Positions 36,104 through 44,930 of a stretch of DNA of 64,000 nt are shown here, in pieces; within the stretch, counting starts at the first letter, position 1; every line of letters starts with the position of its first letter. Source of the stretch: Caulobacteraceae bacterium (GTDB lineage: Bacteria; Pseudomonadota; Alphaproteobacteria; Caulobacterales; Caulobacteraceae); contig CANGCO010000004.1 of the NCBI GenBank assembly GCA_947452365.1, positions 1 through 64,000 of the forward strand, written 5' to 3'. The notes under the pieces were generated by a model. The model was not told the DNA's origin and searched no databases. It saw only the letters and a program-made list of their open reading frames with translations. A program made the position numbers and the translations under genes.

Positions 36104-36517
36104 TCAGCCAGCCAAGGCGGCGGCCAGCACCATTGCGGTTGCCAGCTTGGCACTGACCAGCAAGGTTGCCGCCGCAAGCTCGCCCTCGCGAATGCGCTCA
36201 GGAAGGCCAGCCAGCAGCATATCGGTTAATCGAAAGATCAAGAGTTGCACCGCCACCGACATCACGCCCCAGAGCCCAACCTCGGCCAGGGTGTTAGAGC
36301 CTGCCAAAGACAAGGCCAGCGGTAAGGCCAGCGCGACAATCATGCCGCCAAACGACAGGGCCGCGGCCGTATTGCCCTCTTGAATCAGCTGAATCTCTTT
36401 ATGCGGAGTAATCAAGGCATAAACCGTCGCGCCGACGAATAACAGCACCAAGGTCAGGCCCATATGCGCCAAGGCAATGGCAATGGCATTGGTAAAGGCT
36501 TGGATTTCAGGGGACAT
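36104..36517 (-). CDS. DUF350 (YjfL/UPF0719-type) membrane protein
   Basis: This 137-residue protein has four predicted membrane helices, contains EIQLIQEGNTAAALSFGG and ends ATLLVSAKLATAMVLAAAL, the pattern of the DUF350 family. Function is unknown; homologues often sit next to stress-related genes. It lies between rlmN and the serine-protease gene on the same strand, with gaps of 32 and 12 nt. Confidence 0.85.
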   Translation of the reverse strand: MSPEIQAFTNAIAIALAHMGLTLVLLFVGATVYALITPHKEIQLIQEGNTAAALSFGGMIVALALPLALSLAGSNTLAEVGLWGVMSVAVQLLIFRLTDMLLAGLPERIREGELAAATLLVSAKLATAMVLAAALAG

Positions 36518-36549
36518 GGGCGGGGCTCGGCGGTTTGTTGAAAACAGAT

Positions 36550-37707
36550 TTAGTCGGCGGCCTGACGCAGGGCGCTGGCACGGATTTTTTCGCTCTCCGA
36601 CTTGAGCTGACCGCAGGCGGCTAGGATATCGCGGCCCCTCGGCGTGCGGATTGGTGAGGCATAGCCCGCCTTATTGATTACGGCGGCAAATTTCTCAATC
36701 GTCGCCCAGTCCGAGCATTCATAAGGCGAGCCAGGCCAGGGATTGAAAGGGATTAGATTGATCTTGGCGGGCAGGCCGCGGACCAATTGCACCAGGGCCC
36801 GAGCATCGGCCAGACTGTCATTTATACCCTTGAGCATGACATATTCAAACGTCACCCGCCGCGCATTGGACAGGCCCGGATAGGCCTTGATCGCGGCCAT
36901 AAGTTCAGCAATCGGATATTTGCGGTTCAGCGGCACCAGGGTGTCACGCAACTCATCCTGGGTCGCGTGCAAGGAAATCGCCAACATGGCATTGGTCTTG
37001 GTGCCAAGCGGCCCGATCTGGGGCACGACGCCGCTGGTTGAAACCGTGATCCGGCGGCGCGATAGGGCAATGCCCTCATTATCCGAAACAATGGTCATGG
37101 CCTCGGACACGGCGTCCAGATTATAGAGTGGCTCGCCCATGCCCATAAACACGATATTGGATAATTGCCGACCCTCTGCCGGAGATGGCCATTCTTCCAG
37201 ATCATCCCGCGCCACCTGGACCTGGGCGACGATTTCAGCGGCGGTCAGATTGCGCACCAGGGGCTGGGTGCCGGTATGGCAAAAGGTGCAATTGAGCGTA
37301 CAGCCGACCTGGCTGGAGACACACAAGGCCCCGGCCCGGCCAACGCCCGGAATAAATACAGCCTCAGCCTCGACGCCCGGGGCAAACCTTAATAGCCACT
37401 TTCGGGTGCCATCGCGGCTGACCTGACGCTCGGTGACCTCGGGCCTTGCCACCACATAGCGATCGGCCATGACCGCACGGACATCCTTGCCGATATCGGT
37501 CATGCGATCAAAATCAGTGACGCCGAAATGATGGATCCAGCGCCACATCTGGGCCGCCCGCATCCGCGCCTTGTCGGGCGCGCAAGCCCCACCGGCAATC
37601 AAGGCCGCCTTTAGCCCCTCACGCGTCAGGCCCGCCAGATTGATTGGGCCGGAACTTGGCTTTGCGTCTGCGATTTGAGATCGCGAAAGATCAAGGGTCA
37701 CACCCAA
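36550..37707 (-). CDS. rlmN: Dual-specificity 23S rRNA/tRNA adenine-C2 methyltransferase RlmN
   Basis: This radical-SAM enzyme methylates C2 of A2503 in 23S rRNA and A37 in some tRNAs. The 385-residue protein has the cluster motif C136-x3-C140-x2-C143 ([15 protein letters not shown]), preceded by ALCVSSQ. The second catalytic Cys is near residue 365 (ILAACGQL). [13 protein letters not shown] and ISLHA segments are as expected. It leads the rlmN-DUF350-protease run on the minus strand and diverges from the sigma factor gene. Confidence 0.96.
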   Translation of the reverse strand: MGVTLDLSRSQIADAKPSSGPINLAGLTREGLKAALIAGGACAPDKARMRAAQMWRWIHHFGVTDFDRMTDIGKDVRAVMADRYVVARPEVTERQVSRDGTRKWLLRFAPGVEAEAVFIPGVGRAGALCVSSQVGCTLNCTFCHTGTQPLVRNLTAAEIVAQVQVARDDLEEWPSPAEGRQLSNIVFMGMGEPLYNLDAVSEAMTIVSDNEGIALSRRRITVSTSGVVPQIGPLGTKTNAMLAISLHATQDELRDTLVPLNRKYPIAELMAAIKAYPGLSNARRVTFEYVMLKGINDSLADARALVQLVRGLPAKINLIPFNPWPGSPYECSDWATIEKFAAVINKAGYASPIRTPRGRDILAACGQLKSESEKIRASALRQAAD

Positions 37708-37891
37708 GGCGCGGCTTCCTGTTACAAGTTAGGCGCTACATATCAGATAAGCGCCCGCTTCCAAACGCCCTTAGTCTTGCATGGCAATTTGCGGACCTGC
37801 GTCACTGCGCCATGCGGGTGATTGTTCCATACTGGCCAGAATGCTTTAAGACACAAGACGCACGCTCTGGGTCAAGCCCAAGGAACCTGTC

Positions 37892-38488
37892 TTGTCGGCC
37901 ACGCAAACTCCAAATGACGATCTAGGCCAGACCGAGGCTGGGCAGCGCAGCCACCTGGCCGATCTAATCGAGGCCATAGCCGCCCATCAGGACCGAACGG
38001 CCTTTGCCACCCTGTTTGCCCATTATGCGCCAAGGCTAAAGGGCTATTTGCTGCGCCTAGGACTTGATCCCGCCCAGGCCGAAGATCTTGCCCAGGAAGT
38101 CATGGTTACGGTCTGGCGCAAGGCTGGCCAGTTTGATCGCACTCAGGCCTCGGCCGCCACCTGGATTTATCGCATAGCGAGAAACCGGCGCATTGATGCG
38201 TTTCGGCGCGAACAGCGCGCGGTCTTGGATGCTGACGATCCTGGTCTGCAGCCCCTAGGTGAAATCGCACCCGATGCCGGGCTCGATGCTGCCGAGCGTG
38301 AAACCCAGGTTCGCACAGCCCTGGCCGAACTGCCGCCCGAACAGGTCGATCTGGTGCGGCGCGCCTTTTATGAGGGCCTGTCCCACCGCCAGATTGCCGA
38401 TGTCACCGGACTTGCGCTGGGCACAGTGAAATCGCGTCTAAGACTGGCCTTTCAAAAATTGCGCATACGGCTAGAGGGCGAGGCATGA
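37892..38488 (+). CDS. ECF RNA polymerase sigma factor, RpoE-like with ChrR partner
   Basis: The 198-residue protein has sigma region 2 (FATLFAHYAPRLKGYLLRLG, AEDLAQEVMVTVWRKAGQFD, ATWIYRIARNRRID) and region 4 (LPPEQVDLVRRAFYEGLSHRQIADVTGLALGTVKSRLRLAF). It therefore directs polymerase to a small stress regulon. The following gene is ChrR-like, as in the singlet-oxygen responsive RpoE-ChrR pair of Rhodobacter. The start is TTG at 37892 with AGGAA 7-8 nt upstream; no ATG or GTG fits. The downstream anti-sigma gene begins 105 nt after its stop. Confidence 0.92.
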   Translation: MSATQTPNDDLGQTEAGQRSHLADLIEAIAAHQDRTAFATLFAHYAPRLKGYLLRLGLDPAQAEDLAQEVMVTVWRKAGQFDRTQASAATWIYRIARNRRIDAFRREQRAVLDADDPGLQPLGEIAPDAGLDAAERETQVRTALAELPPEQVDLVRRAFYEGLSHRQIADVTGLALGTVKSRLRLAFQKLRIRLEGEA

Positions 38489-38593
38489 CCAAAAATCTTG
38501 GATTGGCCTTGAAACCTCGCCTTTGCGGCGCATATCACAGGGCTAATCGGGCAAAAAGTCCGATTTCCACCATCAGGACCGGGGTCCAAGTCT

Positions 38594-39247
38594 TTGATCG
38601 CCTCTTTGCAAAACCTCAGCCTTATGGCCCATGCCGAGCCGGGCCTCCAGCTCCTGATCGACACCGCAGCCACCTTGCGCGGCGCACCCGGTTTTGTGTC
38701 GCAAGAGCGCGACATTGTCGGCGGCCTTTTGCTGGAAGATGAATTGCCAGTGACCATGGCCCAAACCGCCCTAGCCGATAGTTTGGCCAGGATTGACCAA
38801 CTTGATCAGATCGATTTGCAAGCGCGCGATGCGGCAAAAGCGGCGGGGGCTGGCCTGACCGAACTGCTGGGCCTGCCTGAGCCTGTCCGAAATGCCGCGT
38901 TTGAGGCGCTTGACACCCAGGCTTGGAAATTTGCCGGGATCGGCGTTCGCCGTCTGCCCATGGATCTGGGCGGCAGCGCCCATGTCGAGCTTTTGCGCAT
39001 TAATCCCGGCGCCAGTGTGCCAAGGCACGATCACGCGGGTGATGAAGTGACCCTGGTGCTGACCGGCGCGTTCCATGATGGCCGGCACCATTTTGGCACG
39101 GGTGAGATCTCGATTGCCGGTGAAGGCATTGTCCACCAGCCTGTCGCAGATGCGGGCGAGGTTTGTTACGCCTTGGCCGTGTCCTTTGGCGATCTGCGTT
39201 TCCAAGGCGCGCTGGGCGTCCTGCAGCGGGCCTTGCGCCTGAACTAG
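38594..39247 (+). CDS. ChrR-like anti-sigma factor with cupin domain, zinc ligands of the anti-sigma domain absent
   Basis: The 217-residue protein has an N-terminal helical part that lines up with the ChrR anti-sigma domain (AEPGLQLLIDTAATLRG... IVGGLLLEDELP). Its C-terminal half is a ChrR cupin (WKFAGIGVRRLPMDL, HDHAGDEVTLVLTGAFHDG). In Rhodobacter ChrR the first part binds zinc through His and a His-x3-Cys-x2-Cys motif; here the matching positions read AATLRGAP, so the ligands are missing. The start is TTG 38594; ATG 38624 would remove more of the domain. It probably holds the upstream sigma factor inactive. Whether it still does so without zinc is open. Confidence 0.78.
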   Translation: MIASLQNLSLMAHAEPGLQLLIDTAATLRGAPGFVSQERDIVGGLLLEDELPVTMAQTALADSLARIDQLDQIDLQARDAAKAAGAGLTELLGLPEPVRNAAFEALDTQAWKFAGIGVRRLPMDLGGSAHVELLRINPGASVPRHDHAGDEVTLVLTGAFHDGRHHFGTGEISIAGEGIVHQPVADAGEVCYALAVSFGDLRFQGALGVLQRALRLN

Positions 39248-39257
39248 GCCAAGGACA

Positions 39258-39273
39258 GGCGGGTTGGCCCGCC
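39258..39273 (+). terminator. Weak hairpin after the anti-sigma gene
   Basis: GGCGGG (39258-39263) pairs with CCCGCC (39268-39273) around a TTGG loop, 10 nt after the anti-sigma stop. No T run follows, so it may attenuate or protect the mRNA end rather than terminate by itself. Confidence 0.35.
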
Positions 39274-39427
39274 CACCGAGCGGATGTTTGTGCGGTGAAA
39301 ACCCTGCCCGCTCCTGAATTTGCAGAATCAGTCTTTGATATCGCGCCGCCTTTGTGGGCTTGCGCTTGATGGCGTATGCGCTAGCGTCGCGGCAGTATCG
39401 AACAAGCGTTTAATCGGGAGCAAAACA

Positions 39428-40426
39428 ATGAAGGCAGTGCTGAGCAAGAGCGTCGGTGGCCCAGAAACCTTGGTGATTGAAGACCTGGCCGATCCCATAG
39501 CGGGGGCAGGCGAAGTGCTTTTGGCGGTCAAGGCCTGCGGGGTCAATTATCCTGACGTGCTGATTATTGAGGACAAGTATCAGTTCAAGCCCGCCCGTCC
39601 CTTTGCCCCCGGCGGTGAGGTTTCCGGCGTGGTTGAGGCGGTCGGCGAGGGCGTGACCCATCTCAAGGTCGGCGACCGGGTGATTGGCTCGACCGGCTGG
39701 GGCGGCATGGCGCAAAAACTGACTCTGGATGCCAAGCGCTGCATCCCCATGCCGGACTCCATGCCGTTTTCCGAAGGCGCCGCCTTCATCATGACCTATG
39801 GCACCTCGCATTATGGCCTCAAACAGCGCGGCGATCTTAAGCCCGGCGAGACCTTGCTGGTCCTGGGCGCAGCCGGAGGGGTTGGCCTGGCGGCCGTTGA
39901 GCTGGGCAAGGCCATGGGCGCGCGGGTGATTGCGGCGGCCTCATCGCAAGAAAAAGTGGATCTGGCCATTGCCCGCGGCGCCGATGCCGGCGTCGTCTAT
40001 CCGCACGGCCCCTTTGATAAGGACGGCAAAAAAGCCCTGGCCGACCTGTTCAAACAAGCCTGCGGCCCCAATGGCGCCGATGTGATTTATGACGCGGTCG
40101 GCGGCGATTATGCCGAGGCCAGCCTGCGCTCGATTGCCTGGGAAGGCCGGTTCCTCGTCATCGGCTTCCCGGCGGGTATCCCGTCCATTCCGCTAAACCT
40201 TAGCCTGCTCAAGGGCTGTCAGATTGTCGGCGTGTTCTGGGGCGCGTTTGTGGCGCGCGAGCCCAAGATCCATCAACAAAATGTGGCTGAGCTTATGGGC
40301 CTCTATGCACAAGGCAAGATCAAGCCGCATGTGTCCGAAACCTTTGCCCTGAAAGACGCTGGCAAGGCCATTGCCCATCTTGGCAGCCGCAAGGCCATGG
40401 GCAAGGTTGTGGTGACCATGGACTAG
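39428..40426 (+). CDS. NADPH:quinone oxidoreductase family protein (zinc-free MDR)
   Basis: The 332-residue protein from ATG 39428 (GGGAG at 39416-39420, 7 nt spacing) has the quinone oxidoreductase start VGGPETLVIEDL, APGGEVSGVVEAVGEGV, the dinucleotide site VLGAAGGVGLAAVELGKAMGA, and PLNLSLLKGCQIVGVFWG. Structural zinc cysteines are absent, as in this branch of the medium-chain dehydrogenases. It probably reduces quinones or enoyl/enone compounds with NADPH; the substrate is not evident. The longer frame to 39320 lacks homology. A terminator follows. Confidence 0.9.
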   Translation: MKAVLSKSVGGPETLVIEDLADPIAGAGEVLLAVKACGVNYPDVLIIEDKYQFKPARPFAPGGEVSGVVEAVGEGVTHLKVGDRVIGSTGWGGMAQKLTLDAKRCIPMPDSMPFSEGAAFIMTYGTSHYGLKQRGDLKPGETLLVLGAAGGVGLAAVELGKAMGARVIAAASSQEKVDLAIARGADAGVVYPHGPFDKDGKKALADLFKQACGPNGADVIYDAVGGDYAEASLRSIAWEGRFLVIGFPAGIPSIPLNLSLLKGCQIVGVFWGAFVAREPKIHQQNVAELMGLYAQGKIKPHVSETFALKDAGKAIAHLGSRKAMGKVVVTMD

Positions 40427-40435
40427 GACGAGAAA

Positions 40436-40458
40436 GGGGGCGTTAAGCCCCCTTTTTT
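40436..40458 (+). terminator. Rho-independent terminator between the oxidoreductase and fabI
   Basis: GGGGGC (40436-40441) pairs with GCCCCC (40447-40452) around GTTAA and is followed by six T at 40453-40458. It ends the plus-strand gene; on the minus strand the flanking run (CTTTCT) is weaker but it may also slow fabI transcription. Confidence 0.88.
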
Positions 40459-40459
40459 A

Positions 40460-41275
40460 CTAGGCTTCAAAGCCGTCCGGCAGGCCAACCATATGGAAGC
40501 CAGCATCGACATGCACGACCTCGCCGGTGGTTGAGCGGCCAAGATCGGACAAGAGCCAAAGCGCGGCCCCGGCCACGCCCTCCATTGAGGTGTCTTCTTT
40601 CAGGGCACTAAAGGCGCGCCCTTGCGAGAGCATGCCGCGGCCACCGGAAATCCCGGCGAGCGACAAGGTGCGCATGGCCCCTGCCGAGATCGCATTGACC
40701 CGAATGCCTTGCGGGCCCAGATCGCGCGCGACATAGCGGGTGGAGGCTTCCAAAGCCGCCTTGGCCACGCCCATGACATTGTAATTGGGGATGACCCGTT
40801 CGGCGCCCAGATAGGTCATGCAGATGATCGAGCCGCCATTGGGCATCAGCTTGGCCGCCCGGCGCGAACAATCGACAAAACTATAGGCCGAGATATTCAT
40901 CGCACTCAAAAAGCCTTCGCGCGTGGTGTTTTCCACAAACGAGCCCTTGAGTTGCTCCTTATCGGCAAAGGCGATCGAATGAACGAGAAAGTCGAGCGTG
41001 CCAAACTCTTTTTCGACCTCGGCAAAGGCCGCGTCCATTGAGGCGTCATCGGCAACATCGGCCTGGATCAGCAGTTTTGAGCCCACGCTCTCGGCCAAGG
41101 GACGGACCCGGCGCTCAAGACCCTCGCCCAGATAGCTAAAGGCCAGTTCCGCGCCCTGGGCGGCCATTTGGGCGGCAATACCCCAGGCGATGGAATTGTG
41201 ATTGGCAACGCCCATGATCAGGCCTTTTTTGCCCTTCATCAGATCGCCCTTGGGCAGGTCGTAGTCTTCGGCCAT
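40460..41275 (-). CDS. fabI: Enoyl-[acyl-carrier-protein] reductase [NADH]
   Basis: The enzyme catalyses the last reduction in fatty-acid elongation. It has 271 residues, the cofactor-binding GLIMGVANHNSIAWGIA, and the active-site pair Tyr and Lys (MTYLGAER..., YNVMGVAK). DLGPQGIRVNAISAGAMRTL follows. It is third in a fabA-fabB-fabI unit, 38 nt after fabB. Intact FabI is the target of triclosan-type inhibitors. Confidence 0.96.
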   Translation of the reverse strand: MAEDYDLPKGDLMKGKKGLIMGVANHNSIAWGIAAQMAAQGAELAFSYLGEGLERRVRPLAESVGSKLLIQADVADDASMDAAFAEVEKEFGTLDFLVHSIAFADKEQLKGSFVENTTREGFLSAMNISAYSFVDCSRRAAKLMPNGGSIICMTYLGAERVIPNYNVMGVAKAALEASTRYVARDLGPQGIRVNAISAGAMRTLSLAGISGGRGMLSQGRAFSALKEDTSMEGVAGAALWLLSDLGRSTTGEVVHVDAGFHMVGLPDGFEA

Positions 41276-41313
41276 GTTGGTCTCCTTGGCCGCAAGCGGC
41301 CCGGCAAATTTAA

Positions 41314-42528
41314 TCAGTCTTCAAGGCGGCTCATGACCAGGCAGCCATTGGTGCCGCCAAAGCCAAAGCTATTGGACATGACCGTATCAAGCTTGCGATC
41401 AATGCGCTTGCGCACGATCGGCAGGCCCTCAAAAGCCGGGTCGAGAGTTTCGATATTAGCGCTCTCACAGACAAAATCGTGATTGAGCATCAAGAGGCTA
41501 TAGACCGCCTCCTGCGCGCCCGCCGCCCCAAGAGAATGGCCGGTCAAGGATTTGGTTGATGAGATCAGGGGCGCGTCGGCGCCAAACACTTCGCGAACCG
41601 CATCCATTTCCTTGGCATCGCCCACCGGTGTGGCGGTGCCATGCGGATTAAGATAATCGATCTTGCGGTTTAGGCCCTGCATGGCCATGCGCATACAGCG
41701 CACGGCACCTTCGCCTGAGGGGGCAACCATGTCATGGCCATCGGAATTGGCGCCATAGCCCGTGACCTCGGCATAGATCTTGGCGCCGCGGGCGCGGGCA
41801 TGTTCCAATTCTTCGAGCACGAGAATGGCCGCGCCGCCGGCAATCACAAACCCGTCGCGATCCTTGTCATAGGCGCGCGAGGCCTTGGCCGGGGTGTCAT
41901 TAAAGTTGGAGGACATGGCGCCCATCGCGTCAAACAAGACCGACAAGGTCCAGTCTAGCTCTTCGCAGCCGCCAGCAAATATCACATCCTGCTTGCCCAT
42001 CATGATCTGCTCAGCCCCAGCCCCAATACAATGGGTCGAGGTGGCGCAGGCCGATGAGATCGAATAGTTGAGGCCGCGAATCTTAAACCAGGTCGACAAG
42101 GTTGCCGAGGGGCCAGAGCTCATGGCTTTTGGCACAGCAAACGGACCAACCCGCTTGGGGCCCTTTTCGCGGGTAATTTCCGCCGCCTGGACGATAGAGC
42201 GGGTCGAGGCACCGCCAGAGCCGACAATCAGGCCGGTGCGCTCATTGGACACCTGGCCTTCTGAGAGCCCACTATCCGCAACGGCCTGGTCCATAGCAAT
42301 ATGGGCATAGGCTGTGCCGGGGGCTAGGAATCGCGCAGCCCGACGATCGACCAGAGACTCCCAGTCCAGCTTGGCGGTGGCATGCACCTGGCAACGAAAG
42401 CCAAGCTCGGCATAGTCTGGGGCAGAGACAATGCCCGACTTGGCCTCTTTCAGCGAGGCGAGCACCTCGTCCGCATTGTTTCCAATCGAGGATACAATGC
42501 CGATCCCGGTAATGACGACTCGGCGCAT
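41314..42528 (-). CDS. fabB: 3-oxoacyl-[acyl-carrier-protein] synthase I
   Basis: This condensing enzyme elongates acyl chains and supports unsaturated fatty-acid synthesis. The 404-residue protein has the active-site triad segments [10 protein letters not shown] (Cys), [11 protein letters not shown] (His) and [12 protein letters not shown] (Lys and His). The N-terminus [17 protein letters not shown] is typical. It lies between fabA and fabI. Confidence 0.95.
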   Translation of the reverse strand: MRRVVITGIGIVSSIGNNADEVLASLKEAKSGIVSAPDYAELGFRCQVHATAKLDWESLVDRRAARFLAPGTAYAHIAMDQAVADSGLSEGQVSNERTGLIVGSGGASTRSIVQAAEITREKGPKRVGPFAVPKAMSSGPSATLSTWFKIRGLNYSISSACATSTHCIGAGAEQIMMGKQDVIFAGGCEELDWTLSVLFDAMGAMSSNFNDTPAKASRAYDKDRDGFVIAGGAAILVLEELEHARARGAKIYAEVTGYGANSDGHDMVAPSGEGAVRCMRMAMQGLNRKIDYLNPHGTATPVGDAKEMDAVREVFGADAPLISSTKSLTGHSLGAAGAQEAVYSLLMLNHDFVCESANIETLDPAFEGLPIVRKRIDRKLDTVMSNSFGFGGTNGCLVMSRLED

Positions 42529-42607
42529 GGGCGCATCCTTCCTCTAAACACGTTCCGCTCTTGTCGCGCCCGAGATCGAGCGCGGCCTTAGCGATTTATC
42601 TCTAGGT

Positions 42608-43126
42608 CTAGACTAGGTCCTTCGCATCGAACAAGCCGACGCGAAGGTCCTTGGCCTCATAAATGGGCTTGCCGTCGGCGATCAAGACCCCGTCGGCAAC
42701 CCCCATGACCAGCTTGCGGATGATCACCCGCTTGAGGTCAATCTTATAGACCAGATTTTTGACATTCGGCGTGACCTGACCACTAAATTTGACCTCGCCC
42801 ACGCCCAGGGCACGGCCTCGGCCCGGCGCGCCGGACCAGCCAAGGAAGAACCCAACCAGCTGCCACATGGCATCTAGGCCCAGACAGCCCGGCATGACCG
42901 GATCGCCAATAAAGTGGCACTGGAAAAACCAAAGGCTGGGATCAATATCCAGCTCTGCCTCGACATGGCCCTTGCCAAACAGGCCGCCCTCCTTGGAGAT
43001 GGCCGTGATCCGATCCATCATCAGCATATTGGGCACGGGCAATTGGGCATTGCCGGGGCCAAACATTTCGCCGCGGCCACAAGCCAATAGCTCATCCTTG
43101 GAGTAATGGTCTTTTACAGGCATCAT
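42608..43126 (-). CDS. fabA: 3-hydroxydecanoyl-[acyl-carrier-protein] dehydratase/isomerase
   Basis: FabA dehydrates 3-hydroxyacyl-ACP and isomerises the C10 intermediate for unsaturated fatty acids. From ATG 43126 it is 172 residues, the usual length. The catalytic His is in [24 protein letters not shown] with the Asp a little downstream; [18 protein letters not shown] near the N-terminus is characteristic. The frame is open upstream; ATG 43135 and ATG 43123 are alternative starts, with AAGGA just before the first. It is the first gene of the fabA-fabB-fabI unit. Confidence 0.95.
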   Translation of the reverse strand: MMPVKDHYSKDELLACGRGEMFGPGNAQLPVPNMLMMDRITAISKEGGLFGKGHVEAELDIDPSLWFFQCHFIGDPVMPGCLGLDAMWQLVGFFLGWSGAPGRGRALGVGEVKFSGQVTPNVKNLVYKIDLKRVIIRKLVMGVADGVLIADGKPIYEAKDLRVGLFDAKDLV

Positions 43127-43222
43127 AAAACACATATTCCTTCGCGCAGCGGGCAAACGGTGCCGCGCTGATGATTTGTGGATCAGGCCTAGCACAGGCC
43201 AGCCCCGGGCCTCAACGACCCA

Positions 43223-43825
43223 TTATCGACTTGTGCGGCACAGGGCTTGGGTTTCGGTTCCCCAAACCGCCTTAGCGGGCACCCAGCCCTTAAGCTTATC
43301 AACCTTGATTTCGCACCAATCCTTGTCACAGCGCTCAAGGCCCGCAAGGGCTTTTGGCTTTAAATAAGCGACCACTGGGGCATCAAGCCTCTTATGTTTA
43401 AGCATGGGCAGGGGCTCAGCCTTAAGCCTCAGGACTGTGCGCCGTCCGTCGGTCAAGCGCTTGTGAACCCAAGACAATCCGCCGTCCGGGTCGCAAACCC
43501 TGCGCCATTCGCGGGTCTCGGCCACGACCTGGACGGGAAGGCCCTTAACGCGAAACACAAACAAAAGGTGGGTATCGTCGCCAGGCCCTGCCCTTGCATT
43601 TGTGGTGTCATATTTTAGCGAAACATAGCGCGGTACGGGCAGGCCAGATGGGGTCTGGCGTTCGGAAACCGGACCGGACGAAAAATTTTCAGTTCGGCCA
43701 AGGCCCGGTACAAATACCCATAGCCAAATGGCGGCCAACAGGATCGCGCGCTTAGCGCTTGGCGCTGCGCCATGTTTTTGGGCAATTTGCGGCCCGGCGC
43801 GCTGTTTTAGAGTGTCAAACATCAT
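43223..43825 (-). CDS. SH3-domain (SH3b) envelope protein
   Basis: The 200-residue protein has a short basic start, a hydrophobic anchor or signal (about 27-42) and two bacterial SH3-like units. The first has SLKYDTTNARAGPG and EWRRVCDPDGGLSWVHK. The second has VAYLKPKALAGLERCDKDWCEIKVDKLKGWV. Such proteins bind or sense cell-wall components in the periplasm. The role here is unknown. It is 97 nt upstream of fabA on the same strand and diverges from the next gene. Confidence 0.8.
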   Translation of the reverse strand: MMFDTLKQRAGPQIAQKHGAAPSAKRAILLAAIWLWVFVPGLGRTENFSSGPVSERQTPSGLPVPRYVSLKYDTTNARAGPGDDTHLLFVFRVKGLPVQVVAETREWRRVCDPDGGLSWVHKRLTDGRRTVLRLKAEPLPMLKHKRLDAPVVAYLKPKALAGLERCDKDWCEIKVDKLKGWVPAKAVWGTETQALCRTSR

Positions 43826-43931
43826 TCTTGCGCATCCAGAACGAAAAGCCTGCCTTGGCCCGGAGCGGACCGTTTGCTAAGGGTATTATATCGCGCCTTG
43901 AGCGCGCCGCCTCTTTTTTTCAGATTGCTTC

Positions 43932-44918
43932 ATGGCCGCCCGCAAGCCGAAAGTCATCATCACGCGCAAACTGCCGGACCCGGTGGAGACGCGCCTGCGC
44001 GAATTGTTCGACACAGAGCTTAATCTGAGCGATGAGCCCATGAGCCCTGACGCCCTGCTCGATGCCCTGCAAAGAGCAGAGGTCTTGGTGCCGACCATTA
44101 CCGACCGGATCGATTCGCGGCTCCTGTCGCGTGCGGGCGAGGGCCTGAAACTGATCGCCAATTTTGGCGCCGGGGTCGACAATATCGACGTCGCTACCGC
44201 CAATGCCCGCGGCATTACGGTTACCAATACGCCTGGTGTCCTGACCGAGGACACGGCCGATATGACCATGGCCCTGATCCTGGCCTCGGCCCGGCGCGTG
44301 GTCGAAGGCGCCCAGGTGGTGCAAAATGGTGGCTTCCAAGGCTGGTCGCCAACCTGGATGCTGGGTCGTCGGATTTATGGCAAGCGGCTTGGCATTGTCG
44401 GTATGGGCCGGATCGGTCAGGCCGTGGCCAAACGCGCCAAGGCCTTTGGTCTGCAAATCCACTATCACAACCGCAAACCGGTCAGTCCGCGCATTGCCGA
44501 AGAGTTAGAGGCGACCTATTGGGAAAGCCTAGACCAGATGCTGGCGCGCATGGATGTGGTCTCGGTCAATTGCCCCCATACCCCGGCGACCTTCCACCTC
44601 TTATCGGCTAGGCGGCTTAAGCTGCTTCAGCCGCATGCGATCTTGGTCAATACGGCGCGCGGTGAAGTGATTGACGAGGCGGGGCTGGCGAATATGCTGT
44701 CGCGCGGCGAGATTGCGGGCGCGGGCCTCGATGTCTATGAGCACGAGCCGGCCATTAATCCCAAGCTGCTCAAACTGCCCAATGTCGTGCTCTTGCCGCA
44801 TATGGGCTCGGCCACGGTCGAGAGCCGGGTCGATATGGGCGAAAAGGTCATTATCAATATCAAGACCTTTATGGACGGGCACCGCCCGCCCGATCGGGTC
44901 ATTCCGGCCATGCTTTAG
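43932..44918 (+). CDS. D-isomer 2-hydroxyacid dehydrogenase (glyoxylate/hydroxypyruvate reductase-like)
   Basis: The 328-residue cytosolic enzyme has the NAD-binding GIVGMGRIGQAVAKRAKAFG and the catalytic Arg (NTARGEVID), Glu (YEHEP) and His (LPHMGSAT). The closest familiar group is glyoxylate reductase (GyaR). It probably reduces glyoxylate or hydroxypyruvate with NADH or NADPH. The exact substrate cannot be set from sequence. It starts on an ATG 12 nt after a poly-T run. Confidence 0.9.
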   Translation: MAARKPKVIITRKLPDPVETRLRELFDTELNLSDEPMSPDALLDALQRAEVLVPTITDRIDSRLLSRAGEGLKLIANFGAGVDNIDVATANARGITVTNTPGVLTEDTADMTMALILASARRVVEGAQVVQNGGFQGWSPTWMLGRRIYGKRLGIVGMGRIGQAVAKRAKAFGLQIHYHNRKPVSPRIAEELEATYWESLDQMLARMDVVSVNCPHTPATFHLLSARRLKLLQPHAILVNTARGEVIDEAGLANMLSRGEIAGAGLDVYEHEPAINPKLLKLPNVVLLPHMGSATVESRVDMGEKVIINIKTFMDGHRPPDRVIPAML

Positions 44919-44930
44919 GGCCCCCACGGC

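Noticed and set aside
38485-38742. 85-codon plus-strand frame starting on the ATGA of the sigma gene
   Set aside because: Arginine/proline-rich shadow composition and overlap with the anti-sigma gene; kept only as an observation.
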